Assembly: GCF_014652455.1 (NCBI RefSeq)
Contig: NZ_BMYV01000001.1
Coordinates: forward strand, 1,488,001-1,552,000
Origin: Litorimonas cladophorae
GTDB taxonomy: Bacteria; Pseudomonadota; Alphaproteobacteria; Caulobacterales; Maricaulaceae
DNA length: 64,000 nt
Reading direction: 5' to 3'
In this document: positions 50,042-58,565 of the stretch, piece by piece
How positions within the stretch are numbered: position 1 is the first letter of the stretch
Layout of the letters: every line of letters starts with the position of its first letter
Notes under the pieces: generated by a model
The model's database searches: none
What the model saw: the letters and a program-made list of their open reading frames with translations, nothing else
Told to the model about the DNA's origin: nothing
Translations under genes and position numbers: made by a program

Positions 50042-52702
50042 CCAAAAGCGCTGATAGGCGCGCCCGATCACGATCAGGACAAGACCGAGCACCACAAAGG
50101 ACATCGCACGCAACACGCCTTCCAGCCCTGCCATGTCGATGAGGAAGGCTTTCAATACTGTCGCAATGATGATAACTCCAGAGGCGATCCGCAGGGCGCG
50201 TTCCTGCTTCCAAACGCCCAGAGCTAAAAGCACGATACCCGCCAAGAGCCAGATGGCACTGATCGTCCAAAGCTCGAGATCGCTGAACCCAATGTCGAAA
50301 ATGTCGATCGCCGCGCCGTTAAACCCAAAGCGCACCATGGCTGTCATCCAACTTATCGCCCCAGCTAGCGCCAATCCGCCCAACGCATTGATATAGATAT
50401 CGGGTCGCCGTCCGCGCGCGCGCCAGGCACAGAGGCCGAGGAGAACCGTTGGCACCAACATGCCGGTCGTCAGAGAGTTTAGGGCGATATTGCCAGTCAC
50501 GACTTGCCCGTCATTGAACAAAGGCGACAGCCCCAACAAGGACCCCAGCCCGAAGATCGCAAGCGTGACGTAGGAAATCACTTCTGCCATTTTGGACAGG
50601 ACGACATTGCCGGCGAAACGTTTCGACAATCCCGCGAGCGTGAAACACAGACCCGTTGAAACTTGCAGACCCAGTTCCGCAAATCCGAGGCTCTCGGCAT
50701 ACACAATGCCGCCATTTGACAGGTGGCGGATTTGGAACACCGCGAAGAGTGCAAGGCCTGCGAGGGCTGCGGCTTCGATGATCCCGTTAAGAAGTTTGTC
50801 GTGGTCGGACACAGCGTCGCGTCGATGCAAAATCGCGCCCGCCCCGCCCAAGATCGCCGTGGGTAGCGCGAGATAGACCCAGAGCGCATTTAACACGGGC
50901 CGCGCTGATAGGCTTTCCCCGTCAGGAAACTGGATCAGGAACGCATAGGCAAAGACGAGCCCTACCAATCCCAGCAACGCCAACCGCGCACCAGACAGAC
51001 GCAATTTCCAAATGGCCAGAACGGCGATGATCGCGCCCAAGGCATAGCCAAGAGAAACAGGCAGGCCGTTGGACGCGACACTGACCGCGAAAGCCCAGGC
51101 TAGTGCTGCGCCGACAGTGAGGCTTATCGTCATAATCAGCGGCCGTGATTTGGCTTGGAAATAGATCGCTGCGGCGGCGAAGAGCACAGAATATCCTAAC
51201 GCCCAAACGGCGTGGATACGGTCGACACCATCCATTGGGCCTTCGACATAAGAGGCGACGACACTGCCCAGGCCGAGAGCAACCGCAACGGCAGGCCAAA
51301 GACCCACGAGGTCTTCGAATTCACCTTCGCTGTCCGCGTCGCGTGCTTTTCGTAACGCAAGTAAGACCGCAATCGCCACGGCAGAACCGAACATCAGATA
51401 CTGAAAATTATCATCCGCGTAGCTCGTCAAAAATATGGCGAGCACGCCAGCCGTCAATAGATGCGCGCCTTGGCGTTTCAGAGCGACGGCAGCACCGAGT
51501 AATGCCGCAATCGTGGCGAACGATAATAACAATGTTGAAAGCGGTGAAACATCATCACGGAAGTATAAGGTGTCAACAACACTCGCCACCAACAGCGCCG
51601 CAACAGCGCCCCAGAACAGCGCCAATGCTGGCTGTAAGTCCAGCCGCGCGAGGCTGGCTTCGCCTTTGGGGATGACTTGCGGCTTGGACTGTTCGGCCCA
51701 CCATACCGTGACCCCAAACCCAATTGCGAGAAAGATAGCCCAGAGGACCATCTGCCCATTGGTCGCGGCTTTCATCGACATGGCCGACCAGCCCAACCAA
51801 CCAAAGACCGTTCCCGTCGCGAGCCATCTCCATTTGGTGCGCTGCGCGACACCCAAGGCGGCGACCCCGATTACGAGTAAATATCCGACCAATGCGACAA
51901 AGTTCGGGGGATCGGACTGAATCAACAGCGGCGTCGCCATTGACGCCAGCAAGCCAATGGCGGCCAGCAGCGGGCCTTGGCGCAGAGACAGCCCCATGGC
52001 TGCAATCGAGATCACGCCTAGACCAATAAAGGCGACCGCCGCCGGAATCAGACCGTAAAGCGCGTGGGCCGCATAGGTCGCGCCCAGCAGGCTGAAAACG
52101 CCAACAGCCGAGAGCAATCCCGGGATAGACGCATTGGATTGCAGCGCCTTTTGCGCCTCACCCAATTTGCCTTTTAAGAGCTTCTCGTCGGAGCGTTTCA
52201 ACCACTCCCCCGCAACCAGCAGAAGGGCACCCAATCCGAGGGCCATTACGATACGTGCTGTGGGACCGAAGAACCCAGCCTCGATTGAGAATCGGATTAG
52301 CAAAACTGCGCCAACCAGAAGCGCCAAACCACCCACCCAGACGGACCACTGCCCACCGATAAGCTCTTCGAGATTCCGCGTCGGTTTTTTGGGTTTCGGT
52401 TCGGGTTTAGGGGGAACTGGCTTTGGCGCACGTTTGACGGAGGCAACCTGTGTAGCCGCGACAGACGCGGTTTTGCGTTCGGGAGTCGCAATAGGTTTTC
52501 GGGTGGCTGGCGAAGCTTCTGGTTTAGGTGCGGGAGCCGTTCGGGGCTGCCCGCGCTCGGCTTCCAGCTGTTTCATACGTTCATTCAAATTCAGATTCTG
52601 CCGCTCCAGCTTGGTAATCCGCCCAGACGCCGTCATCCCCATAATAGAGCCAATGACAAGCACGCCGATGACGACGATAACGAGAACTACAAGCATTTCC
52701 AT
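50009..52702 (-). CDS. DUF2339 family large polytopic membrane protein
   Basis: This 897-residue protein has an N-terminal helix and a coiled-coil stretch (ITKLERQNLNLNERMKQLEA), then a Pro/Lys-rich linker. The DUF2339 start EELIGGQWSVWVGGLALLVG leads into more than twenty membrane helices to the C-terminus. The family is widespread and its function is unknown. An envelope or transport role is only a guess. It overlaps the antiporter gene at the 3' end and stands alone in its unit. Confidence 0.88.
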   Translation of the reverse strand: MEMLVVLVIVVIGVLVIGSIMGMTASGRITKLERQNLNLNERMKQLEAERGQPRTAPAPKPEASPATRKPIATPERKTASVAATQVASVKRAPKPVPPKPEPKPKKPTRNLEELIGGQWSVWVGGLALLVGAVLLIRFSIEAGFFGPTARIVMALGLGALLLVAGEWLKRSDEKLLKGKLGEAQKALQSNASIPGLLSAVGVFSLLGATYAAHALYGLIPAAVAFIGLGVISIAAMGLSLRQGPLLAAIGLLASMATPLLIQSDPPNFVALVGYLLVIGVAALGVAQRTKWRWLATGTVFGWLGWSAMSMKAATNGQMVLWAIFLAIGFGVTVWWAEQSKPQVIPKGEASLARLDLQPALALFWGAVAALLVASVVDTLYFRDDVSPLSTLLLSFATIAALLGAAVALKRQGAHLLTAGVLAIFLTSYADDNFQYLMFGSAVAIAVLLALRKARDADSEGEFEDLVGLWPAVAVALGLGSVVASYVEGPMDGVDRIHAVWALGYSVLFAAAAIYFQAKSRPLIMTISLTVGAALAWAFAVSVASNGLPVSLGYALGAIIAVLAIWKLRLSGARLALLGLVGLVFAYAFLIQFPDGESLSARPVLNALWVYLALPTAILGGAGAILHRRDAVSDHDKLLNGIIEAAALAGLALFAVFQIRHLSNGGIVYAESLGFAELGLQVSTGLCFTLAGLSKRFAGNVVLSKMAEVISYVTLAIFGLGSLLGLSPLFNDGQVVTGNIALNSLTTGMLVPTVLLGLCAWRARGRRPDIYINALGGLALAGAISWMTAMVRFGFNGAAIDIFDIGFSDLELWTISAIWLLAGIVLLALGVWKQERALRIASGVIIIATVLKAFLIDMAGLEGVLRAMSFVVLGLVLIVIGRAYQRFWLTDRAQDQPN

Positions 52703-52831
52703 GATGGGACGTTAGGCGGAATATGGGGTTTGGGGGAAGCGGTAATTGCGCGAGCCATAGACCTATTGAAGTTCCCGTAGTTGAGTTGGAAAAAATTGGA
52801 CGCTGAACGGTAAGCTCTCTAAAATGAAAAT

Positions 52832-53560
52832 ATGTTCCGTCGTTTCCTATCTAAATTTATTTTCGCAATAGGGTGCTTTACGCTTCTAGGAATAGTCTAC
52901 ATCGCAAGCTTTTATGTCGTCAGAAATGAACTCGTTCTACCATTTGAAAAAGCGAATTTCGGTGAAACCCATGCTTTGAGACCCGCATATAACGGACTGT
53001 ATTATCCCCTGCGATATTTCACAGCGAATGGCTCATCTTTTACCCGCGACATCCCTGAAGAGTATCGAGGCATATTGAAGAAAAAAGAAATCAAAGAAGA
53101 TGATGGGAAAAATTATCGTAGCGCAAACATTGATGAATTTGAAGGCAATTCGGTGGGCATAGGGTTTGTCGGGAGTCCCCGTACAATCAAAGCCTATGAT
53201 CAAATTGAAAACGAGGTCTTCGTGAGGCTCACTTTTGGCCGCGCCTTAAGCCATGAACATGACCGCTTTATTAATAAACTCACCAACTCTGAAGTCATAA
53301 ACCTGATGGATGACCCAAGAATTAAAAGAATGGAATACTCTTCACCACAAAGATTAGCTATCCAACAAGCCTACGACAAATTGGTTGGAAGCAAAAAGGA
53401 GTGTGCGAAGGCGTTCGAGCAAAACTACAAGGAGCAAGTACTCGAACATTGTCTTCAAACAGGCTATGCAAGAAACATCGGCGGAGGTTGCTTTCATCTC
53501 ATCACTGATTTCGTCCACACGGCTGTTTTAGAACAAACTATCAAAAACTGTGAGACATAA
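52832..53560 (+). CDS. Hypothetical protein with N-terminal membrane anchor
   Basis: This 242-residue protein is not recognised. One N-terminal helix (FLSKFIFAIGCFTLLGIVYI) would anchor a soluble domain rich in Lys, Glu and Asn outside the cytoplasm. The domain contains several cysteines in its last 60 residues (KKECAKAFEQNYKEQVLEHC, then GGGCFHL). Base composition is clearly more AT-rich than in the flanking DUF2339 and rpoD genes, suggesting acquisition. No strong ribosome site precedes the ATG at 52832. It shares the bidirectional terminator with rpoD. Confidence 0.55.
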   Translation: MFRRFLSKFIFAIGCFTLLGIVYIASFYVVRNELVLPFEKANFGETHALRPAYNGLYYPLRYFTANGSSFTRDIPEEYRGILKKKEIKEDDGKNYRSANIDEFEGNSVGIGFVGSPRTIKAYDQIENEVFVRLTFGRALSHEHDRFINKLTNSEVINLMDDPRIKRMEYSSPQRLAIQQAYDKLVGSKKECAKAFEQNYKEQVLEHCLQTGYARNIGGGCFHLITDFVHTAVLEQTIKNCET

Positions 53561-53586
53561 AAAAGCCCCGCCGAAGCGAGGCTTTT
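53561..53586. terminator. Bidirectional Rho-independent terminator between the hypothetical gene and rpoD
   Basis: AAAAGCC-C-CGC pairs with GCG-A-GGCTTTT around a CGAA loop. A and T runs flank the stem, so it can stop both the rightward hypothetical gene and the leftward rpoD transcript. Confidence 0.88.
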
Positions 53587-53592
53587 GATTTT

Positions 53593-55608
53593 CTACTGAT
53601 CCAAGAAGCTCCGTAGCTTCCTTGAGCGGCTTGGATGCTTGAGCTTCCGCAGCGCTTTGGCTTCGATCTGTCTGATCCGTTCGCGGGTGACCGAGAACTG
53701 CTGGCCGACTTCTTCGAGCGTATGATCTGTGTTCATCCCGATACCGAAGCGCATCCGTAGGACGCGTTCTTCGCGTGGGGTCAGAGACGCCAAAACGCGT
53801 GTGGTCGTCTCACGCAAGTTGGATTGGATCGCCGCCTCAATCGGGAGGATTGCATTGCTGTCTTCGATGAAGTCACCGAGTTGGCTATCTTCCTCGTCGC
53901 CGATTGGCGTTTCGAGCGAGATAGGCTCTTTGGCAATTTTCATGACCTTGCGCACTTTTTCGAGTGGCATGGACAGCTTTGCCGCCAATTCTTCTGGCGT
54001 TGGTTCACGGCCAATTTCATGAAGGATTTGACGCGACGTCCGCACGATTTTGTTGATCGTTTCGATCATATGGACCGGAATACGAATGGTCCGCGCTTGG
54101 TCCGCGATAGACCGCGTGATCGCTTGGCGAATCCACCAGGTTGCGTAGGTCGAGAATTTATAACCGCGACGATATTCGAATTTATCAACGGCTTTCATCA
54201 AGCCGATGTTACCTTCTTGGATCAAATCGAGGAATTGCAGACCGCGGTTCGTGTATTTTTTCGCAATGGAAATCACGAGACGCAGGTTCGCTTCGACCAT
54301 TTCCTTCTTGGCCTGGCGAGCTTCGCGTTCGCCTTTTTGAACTTTCTGGACAATGCGACGGAACTCATCGACAGGCACGCCGGTCTCTTGCGCTAGTCCA
54401 CCAATTTCGGCGCGAATTTTGTCAATCGAACGACGTTCACGTGCGAGATAACGATCCCACGCTTCCGAACGACCTGCCATTTCGTCAGCCCAATTCGGGT
54501 TCAATTCACTGCCCAAATAAGCGGTCAAGAAGTCTGCACGTGGTACACCATTCCCATCGGCCAAACGCATCAGCTTGCCTTCGAGAGAGATAAAACGCTT
54601 GTTGATCGTGTAGAGCTGATCAATCAGCGCATCGATACGCGCGTTGTTGAGTTGCAGGTCTTTGATCTCGACGATGATCTGTTCTTGGATCGCGTCATAT
54701 TCTTCAGCTTGCGGCTTGCGTAGCTTTTTGCCGTTCAGACGCGCATTGATGAGCATCTGCTGAAGTTTCTGGAAGCGTCCAAAGTTTTCTGAAATCCGGT
54801 CCAGTTTCTCCATGATTGTATCACGGAGCGCCGCTTCCATCGCGGCCATGGACAGATTTGTCTTATCGTCTTCTTCGTCCTCATCATCATCGATGGGCTT
54901 TTCACCCGGCTTATAGGTCCGCTCGGGCATTTTAGTTTTGCGTTCTTCGGCAAGGGACTCAAGATCGCCCTCTTGCTTTTCCAGCTCACCTTTTTCGATT
55001 TTCTCACGACGGACAGCCAAAGCCGAACGGTCTTCCTGAATATTACCGATGGAACGGTTATAGGTTGTGTCCAGATCAATGATGTCGCGGAGGAGAATTT
55101 CGCCCTCTTCCAGCTCTTCGCGCCAGATCATGATCGCTTCAAAGGTCAGCGCGCTTTCGCACAAACCCCGGATCATAGTGGTCCGGCCAGCTTCAATCCG
55201 TTTTGCAATCGCAATCTCGCCTTCGCGCGAGAGCAGCTCAACAACGCCCATTTCGCGCAGATACATGCGAACGGGGTCATCTGTACGGTCGAGTTCCTCT
55301 TTCGAGTTCCCGCCTTTAACAGCCGTTGTCGATGTCCGCGCTAGGGTTTTCGGCCCCAGCGTTTCTTCGTCTTTCTGGTCATGGACGGAAATGCCCATGT
55401 CAGAGAGTTGTGCAAGAATGATTTCAATCTCTTCGGCAGTGATGCCGTCGATGTTCATATGCTTATTGAGATCATCCGTATGCAGCAGACCAGATTTCTT
55501 GGCCTCCACGATCATACGTTTTACGTCTATATTATCGAAATCCAGTCGTTTGACGACAGATCCGACTTCAGTCGATTGGGCTTTATCAGCCGCGGCAGTT
55601 TTGCCCAT
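53593..55608 (-). CDS. rpoD: RNA polymerase primary sigma factor RpoD
   Basis: This 671-residue housekeeping sigma70 has all regions: 1.1 ([20 protein letters not shown]), 1.2 ([20 protein letters not shown]), an acidic non-conserved insert, 2.1-2.4 ([40 protein letters not shown]), 3 and 4 ([40 protein letters not shown]). It recognises standard -35/-10 promoters. It lies 113 bp downstream of dnaG on the same strand, the usual macromolecular-synthesis arrangement, and ends at a strong terminator. Confidence 0.97.
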   Translation of the reverse strand: MGKTAAADKAQSTEVGSVVKRLDFDNIDVKRMIVEAKKSGLLHTDDLNKHMNIDGITAEEIEIILAQLSDMGISVHDQKDEETLGPKTLARTSTTAVKGGNSKEELDRTDDPVRMYLREMGVVELLSREGEIAIAKRIEAGRTTMIRGLCESALTFEAIMIWREELEEGEILLRDIIDLDTTYNRSIGNIQEDRSALAVRREKIEKGELEKQEGDLESLAEERKTKMPERTYKPGEKPIDDDEDEEDDKTNLSMAAMEAALRDTIMEKLDRISENFGRFQKLQQMLINARLNGKKLRKPQAEEYDAIQEQIIVEIKDLQLNNARIDALIDQLYTINKRFISLEGKLMRLADGNGVPRADFLTAYLGSELNPNWADEMAGRSEAWDRYLARERRSIDKIRAEIGGLAQETGVPVDEFRRIVQKVQKGEREARQAKKEMVEANLRLVISIAKKYTNRGLQFLDLIQEGNIGLMKAVDKFEYRRGYKFSTYATWWIRQAITRSIADQARTIRIPVHMIETINKIVRTSRQILHEIGREPTPEELAAKLSMPLEKVRKVMKIAKEPISLETPIGDEEDSQLGDFIEDSNAILPIEAAIQSNLRETTTRVLASLTPREERVLRMRFGIGMNTDHTLEEVGQQFSVTRERIRQIEAKALRKLKHPSRSRKLRSFLDQ

Positions 55609-55721
55609 GTGTTGGCCACCTTCGCGTGTTAAGGCCGCCTTATGGTAAAGACGGTCTTAAAATAACGTTAGCCCCGTCGATTCTGTGTGATCCTCACAGA
55701 GCCGAAAGGGCTGTTAATTTC

Positions 55722-57545
55722 CTAATCGCGCGCTTCTTTCGAAGCCCGCATCGCACGGTGCATACCGTCCGAGTTGTCGCCCGATATGGTTTCCACCAAT
55801 CGCGCGCGGGTGTCGTTCAGGTCAGCCTCATGTGGATTTTGTCCCAATAGGGTGTCGGCCTGGGCGTTCCAGAGTGCCGCGCGTTCATCCAATGTTGCGT
55901 CCGTGCCGCCCATCCCAGCCCTGATCAGGAGCCGCTGACGGGACAGAACACGGTAGTCCTGTTCCAATCCTTGTTCCTGTATATGTGTAAGAAGGTGAGT
56001 CTTTTCAACCGCTTTCGTCTGTCTCCACCAATCCAATACACCCCGTTGTATCGCCGCGCAGGCCGCATGAGTGAATTGAAGCTCAAAAAGTCGCTCATCG
56101 ACGCGCTCTAAAAGCTCTGGAAACTCAATAATTGCGCCCATTAAGGTGGTTTCTGCACGCATATTTGACGCCAGCTTTTGCGCGGATGCAATTTGCATGG
56201 ATTTATTGGCTTTGATTTCGCCTGTGTTTTTTCCTCCCGTTCGTTTGCCCCGATTGGCTTGCCAGCCAAATTGAGCATCGAAACGGGCGAGAAGTTCGGT
56301 TTTATAGAGGGCTTGGACATCACCATGTTTGATTTCCTCCAGCGCCTTATAGAGCCGTGATTTCAAGCCGGCCTTGGCTTCGGGCGTGTCGAGACGTTCG
56401 ATTTCGACCTCTCGCCGCCAGAGCATATCCACCAGGGGAATGGCCGCATCTAACACCTGTTGCATTGCGGGTGGCCCCGACGCGCGGATCAGGTCGTCTG
56501 GGTCTTGCCCATCCGGCAGCATCGCGAAGCGAATGCTTTGACCTGGTTTGAGCAGCGGCAACGCGCGTTCAATCGAGCGAAACGCCGCGCGGATGCCGGC
56601 TTTATCGCCATCAAAACAAAGGATCGGTTCAGGGCCGACCCGCCAAAGCAGTTCTAACTGATCTTCGGTCAGGGCCGTGCCCATCGGCGCAACGGCATGG
56701 GTGAACCCTGCCCGCGAGAGCGCGATGACATCCATATAGCCTTCAGCAACGATCAACCCGCGTGCAGAATTTTGCGGATCGGAAAAGGACCGCCGCGCGC
56801 GGTGGTAATTATAGAGCAGCTTGCTCTTCTGGAAAATCGGCGTTTCTGGACTATTGAGATATTTCGCTTTCGCGTCTTTGGCCATCGCTCGTCCGCCAAA
56901 GGCCACCAGTCGCCCCCGACCATCATGGATCGGGAACATGATCCGATCGCGGAACCGATCCCATGGATCGCGCGAACGATCTTCAGGCTCCACTAATAAG
57001 CCGGCTTCAATCAGCTGAGCTGGCATTGCGCCTTGAGCAATCAACTCATCTTTCAACGCGGAAAAGTTATCGGGCGCGAAGCCCATGCCAAAAGCTTTAG
57101 CAGCCGTTTTGCTTAGCCCACGATTGGTCAGGTAGTCGCGCGCGGCAGCGCCATCCGTGCGATAGAGGGTCTTCTCAAAAAACTCCTGTGCGCGCTCCAT
57201 CCAAGAGATGGTCTCTTTGTTGCGCGCGGCGCGGGCCTCGGCTTGCGGGTCAGCCTTCGGCATCTCCATGCCTGCCATTCCAGCAAGGGTTTCGACGGCC
57301 TCTGGAAAAGACAGACCTTCGACTTCCATCAAAAACGATATCGCATCCCCATGTTTGCCACTGGAAAAGCAGTGGTAAAACCCCTTCTCATCATTGACGA
57401 AAAAGCTGGGCGTACGTTCATTCGTAAAGGGCGAGAGACCCGCAAATTCGCGGCCTTGACGTTTCAGCTTCACATGGCGGCCGACAACGTCAGACGGGCG
57501 AACGCGCGCTTTCAACTCCTCCAGAAAATTATCGCCAAATTTCAT
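55722..57545 (-). CDS. dnaG: DNA primase, zinc-binding residues mostly absent
   Basis: DnaG (607 aa) makes RNA primers for replication. The Toprim core has LIVAEGYMDVIALSRAGF, TALTEDQLELLWR and ILCFDGDKAGIRAAFRSIER. The C-terminal region fits a helicase-interacting domain. In the N-terminal CHC2 zinc finger the expected CPFH and HCFGC read SPFT and HCFSS, leaving a single cysteine, while the surrounding fold (KRQGREFAGL, KGFYHCFSSGKHGD) is kept. The same loss is seen widely in Alphaproteobacteria as I recall. It is upstream of rpoD and divergent from the DksA-like gene. Confidence 0.95.
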   Translation of the reverse strand: MKFGDNFLEELKARVRPSDVVGRHVKLKRQGREFAGLSPFTNERTPSFFVNDEKGFYHCFSSGKHGDAISFLMEVEGLSFPEAVETLAGMAGMEMPKADPQAEARAARNKETISWMERAQEFFEKTLYRTDGAAARDYLTNRGLSKTAAKAFGMGFAPDNFSALKDELIAQGAMPAQLIEAGLLVEPEDRSRDPWDRFRDRIMFPIHDGRGRLVAFGGRAMAKDAKAKYLNSPETPIFQKSKLLYNYHRARRSFSDPQNSARGLIVAEGYMDVIALSRAGFTHAVAPMGTALTEDQLELLWRVGPEPILCFDGDKAGIRAAFRSIERALPLLKPGQSIRFAMLPDGQDPDDLIRASGPPAMQQVLDAAIPLVDMLWRREVEIERLDTPEAKAGLKSRLYKALEEIKHGDVQALYKTELLARFDAQFGWQANRGKRTGGKNTGEIKANKSMQIASAQKLASNMRAETTLMGAIIEFPELLERVDERLFELQFTHAACAAIQRGVLDWWRQTKAVEKTHLLTHIQEQGLEQDYRVLSRQRLLIRAGMGGTDATLDERAALWNAQADTLLGQNPHEADLNDTRARLVETISGDNSDGMHRAMRASKEARD

Positions 57546-57718
57546 AATCTCAACTTAAGGGCTTTCCCCCGCGATAGCGAGTCGAGAGCGGAGTCGATAT
57601 GATGTTGATAACTCGCCCCTTAACGCTCACTATGTAGAGAAGTAGGCAGCGCAAATCTGTTCTTTCGAATTGAACCAAATGGACCGACCCGCGTTCCTAC
57701 ATATGAAAGCGAGTATTT

Positions 57719-58036
57719 ATGACTGATCTATCCCATTTTAAAAAAGTTCTTACGGACCGCCGCGCTTATCTAACAGGTAAGTCGGAGGATATTGAGGATC
57801 AATTTGAACACTCAGGCGACGAGCCCTTTGACGGGGATAGCGGAGAGGTCAGCAATCTAGAGGTCTTGGATGATCTTGATGAAATGGCTCAAAGCGAAAT
57901 TCGCGCTATTGATGCTGCCCTTGGTAGAATCAAGGATGGCAGTTTTGGTGACTGCGTGACCTGTGGCGACCCAATCGACGCCGAGAGATTGAAAACGCTG
58001 CCGCACACGCCCTTCTGCAAAACTCACGCGCCCTGA
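57719..58036 (+). CDS. DksA/TraR-family zinc-finger protein
   Basis: This 105-residue small DksA/TraR-type protein has an N-terminal helical part rich in Asp/Glu (QFEHSGDEPFDGDSGEVSNL, LDDLDEMAQSEIRAIDAALG). A C-terminal zinc finger has CVTCGDPIDAERLKTLPHTP followed by FCKTH, where the fourth ligand is histidine instead of cysteine. It is shorter than DksA (about 150), so it is closer to TraR/YbiI-like proteins that bind the RNA polymerase secondary channel. It is divergent from dnaG. Confidence 0.87.
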   Translation: MTDLSHFKKVLTDRRAYLTGKSEDIEDQFEHSGDEPFDGDSGEVSNLEVLDDLDEMAQSEIRAIDAALGRIKDGSFGDCVTCGDPIDAERLKTLPHTPFCKTHAP

Positions 58037-58067
58037 TCTATTTGGCGAGACCGACCAACGAGACCGC

Positions 58068-58565
58068 CTAAAGCGACGGCGGCTTAATTTCTTTGAAGTC
58101 CTCATCGGCCAGACCGACCAATATGGCACGGCCTGAGGGGGAAACACGGAATATGCCGTAATCGGCCTGTTCATAGATTTCGGCGGTACCATTTTGGAAA
58201 TAATATCGCGGCGCGCCAAAGGTGACGCCGCGGCGCTGCCGAATATAATTTATACGTATTTCCCCATTCTCTAAGGCTTGCTCGTCTGCGAGCCGGGCAA
58301 AGCGGCCAACTTTCTTTGCATCTAGCGTCAGCACAAATTGTCCAGATGGCGGCAAATCATCCGGCAGCTCCCGTGAAGCTTCTTCGGCATAAGCCAAGGC
58401 CATAAAATCCCCCATCATCAGCGCGCGCGGGTCGACGGGGCGAAGATCTAGCAAGACAGTTTCACCTTCCATCTTGATGGTTTCCAACGTTTGGATTTGG
58501 CTCCCAAAAAGGCCTGCAATGCCCAGCGCACCCAGGCCAATCAAGCCGTAACGTAAAATGCTCAT
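58068..58565 (-). CDS. GDYXXLXY-domain envelope protein
   Basis: This 165-residue protein has an N-terminal helix (MSILRYGLIGLGALGIAGLF) and the GDYXXLXY signature in the form MGDFMALAYAE, preceded by LLDLRPVDPRALM. The rest is a periplasmic beta-rich domain. I chose the ATG at 58563-58565, with GGAGG upstream. The longer frame lies within the preceding gene. Its ATG overlaps the TGA of the DUF2157 gene (ATGA), which fits the frequent pairing of these families and suggests that the two proteins form a complex. Confidence 0.88.
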   Translation of the reverse strand: MSILRYGLIGLGALGIAGLFGSQIQTLETIKMEGETVLLDLRPVDPRALMMGDFMALAYAEEASRELPDDLPPSGQFVLTLDAKKVGRFARLADEQALENGEIRINYIRQRRGVTFGAPRYYFQNGTAEIYEQADYGIFRVSPSGRAILVGLADEDFKEIKPPSL

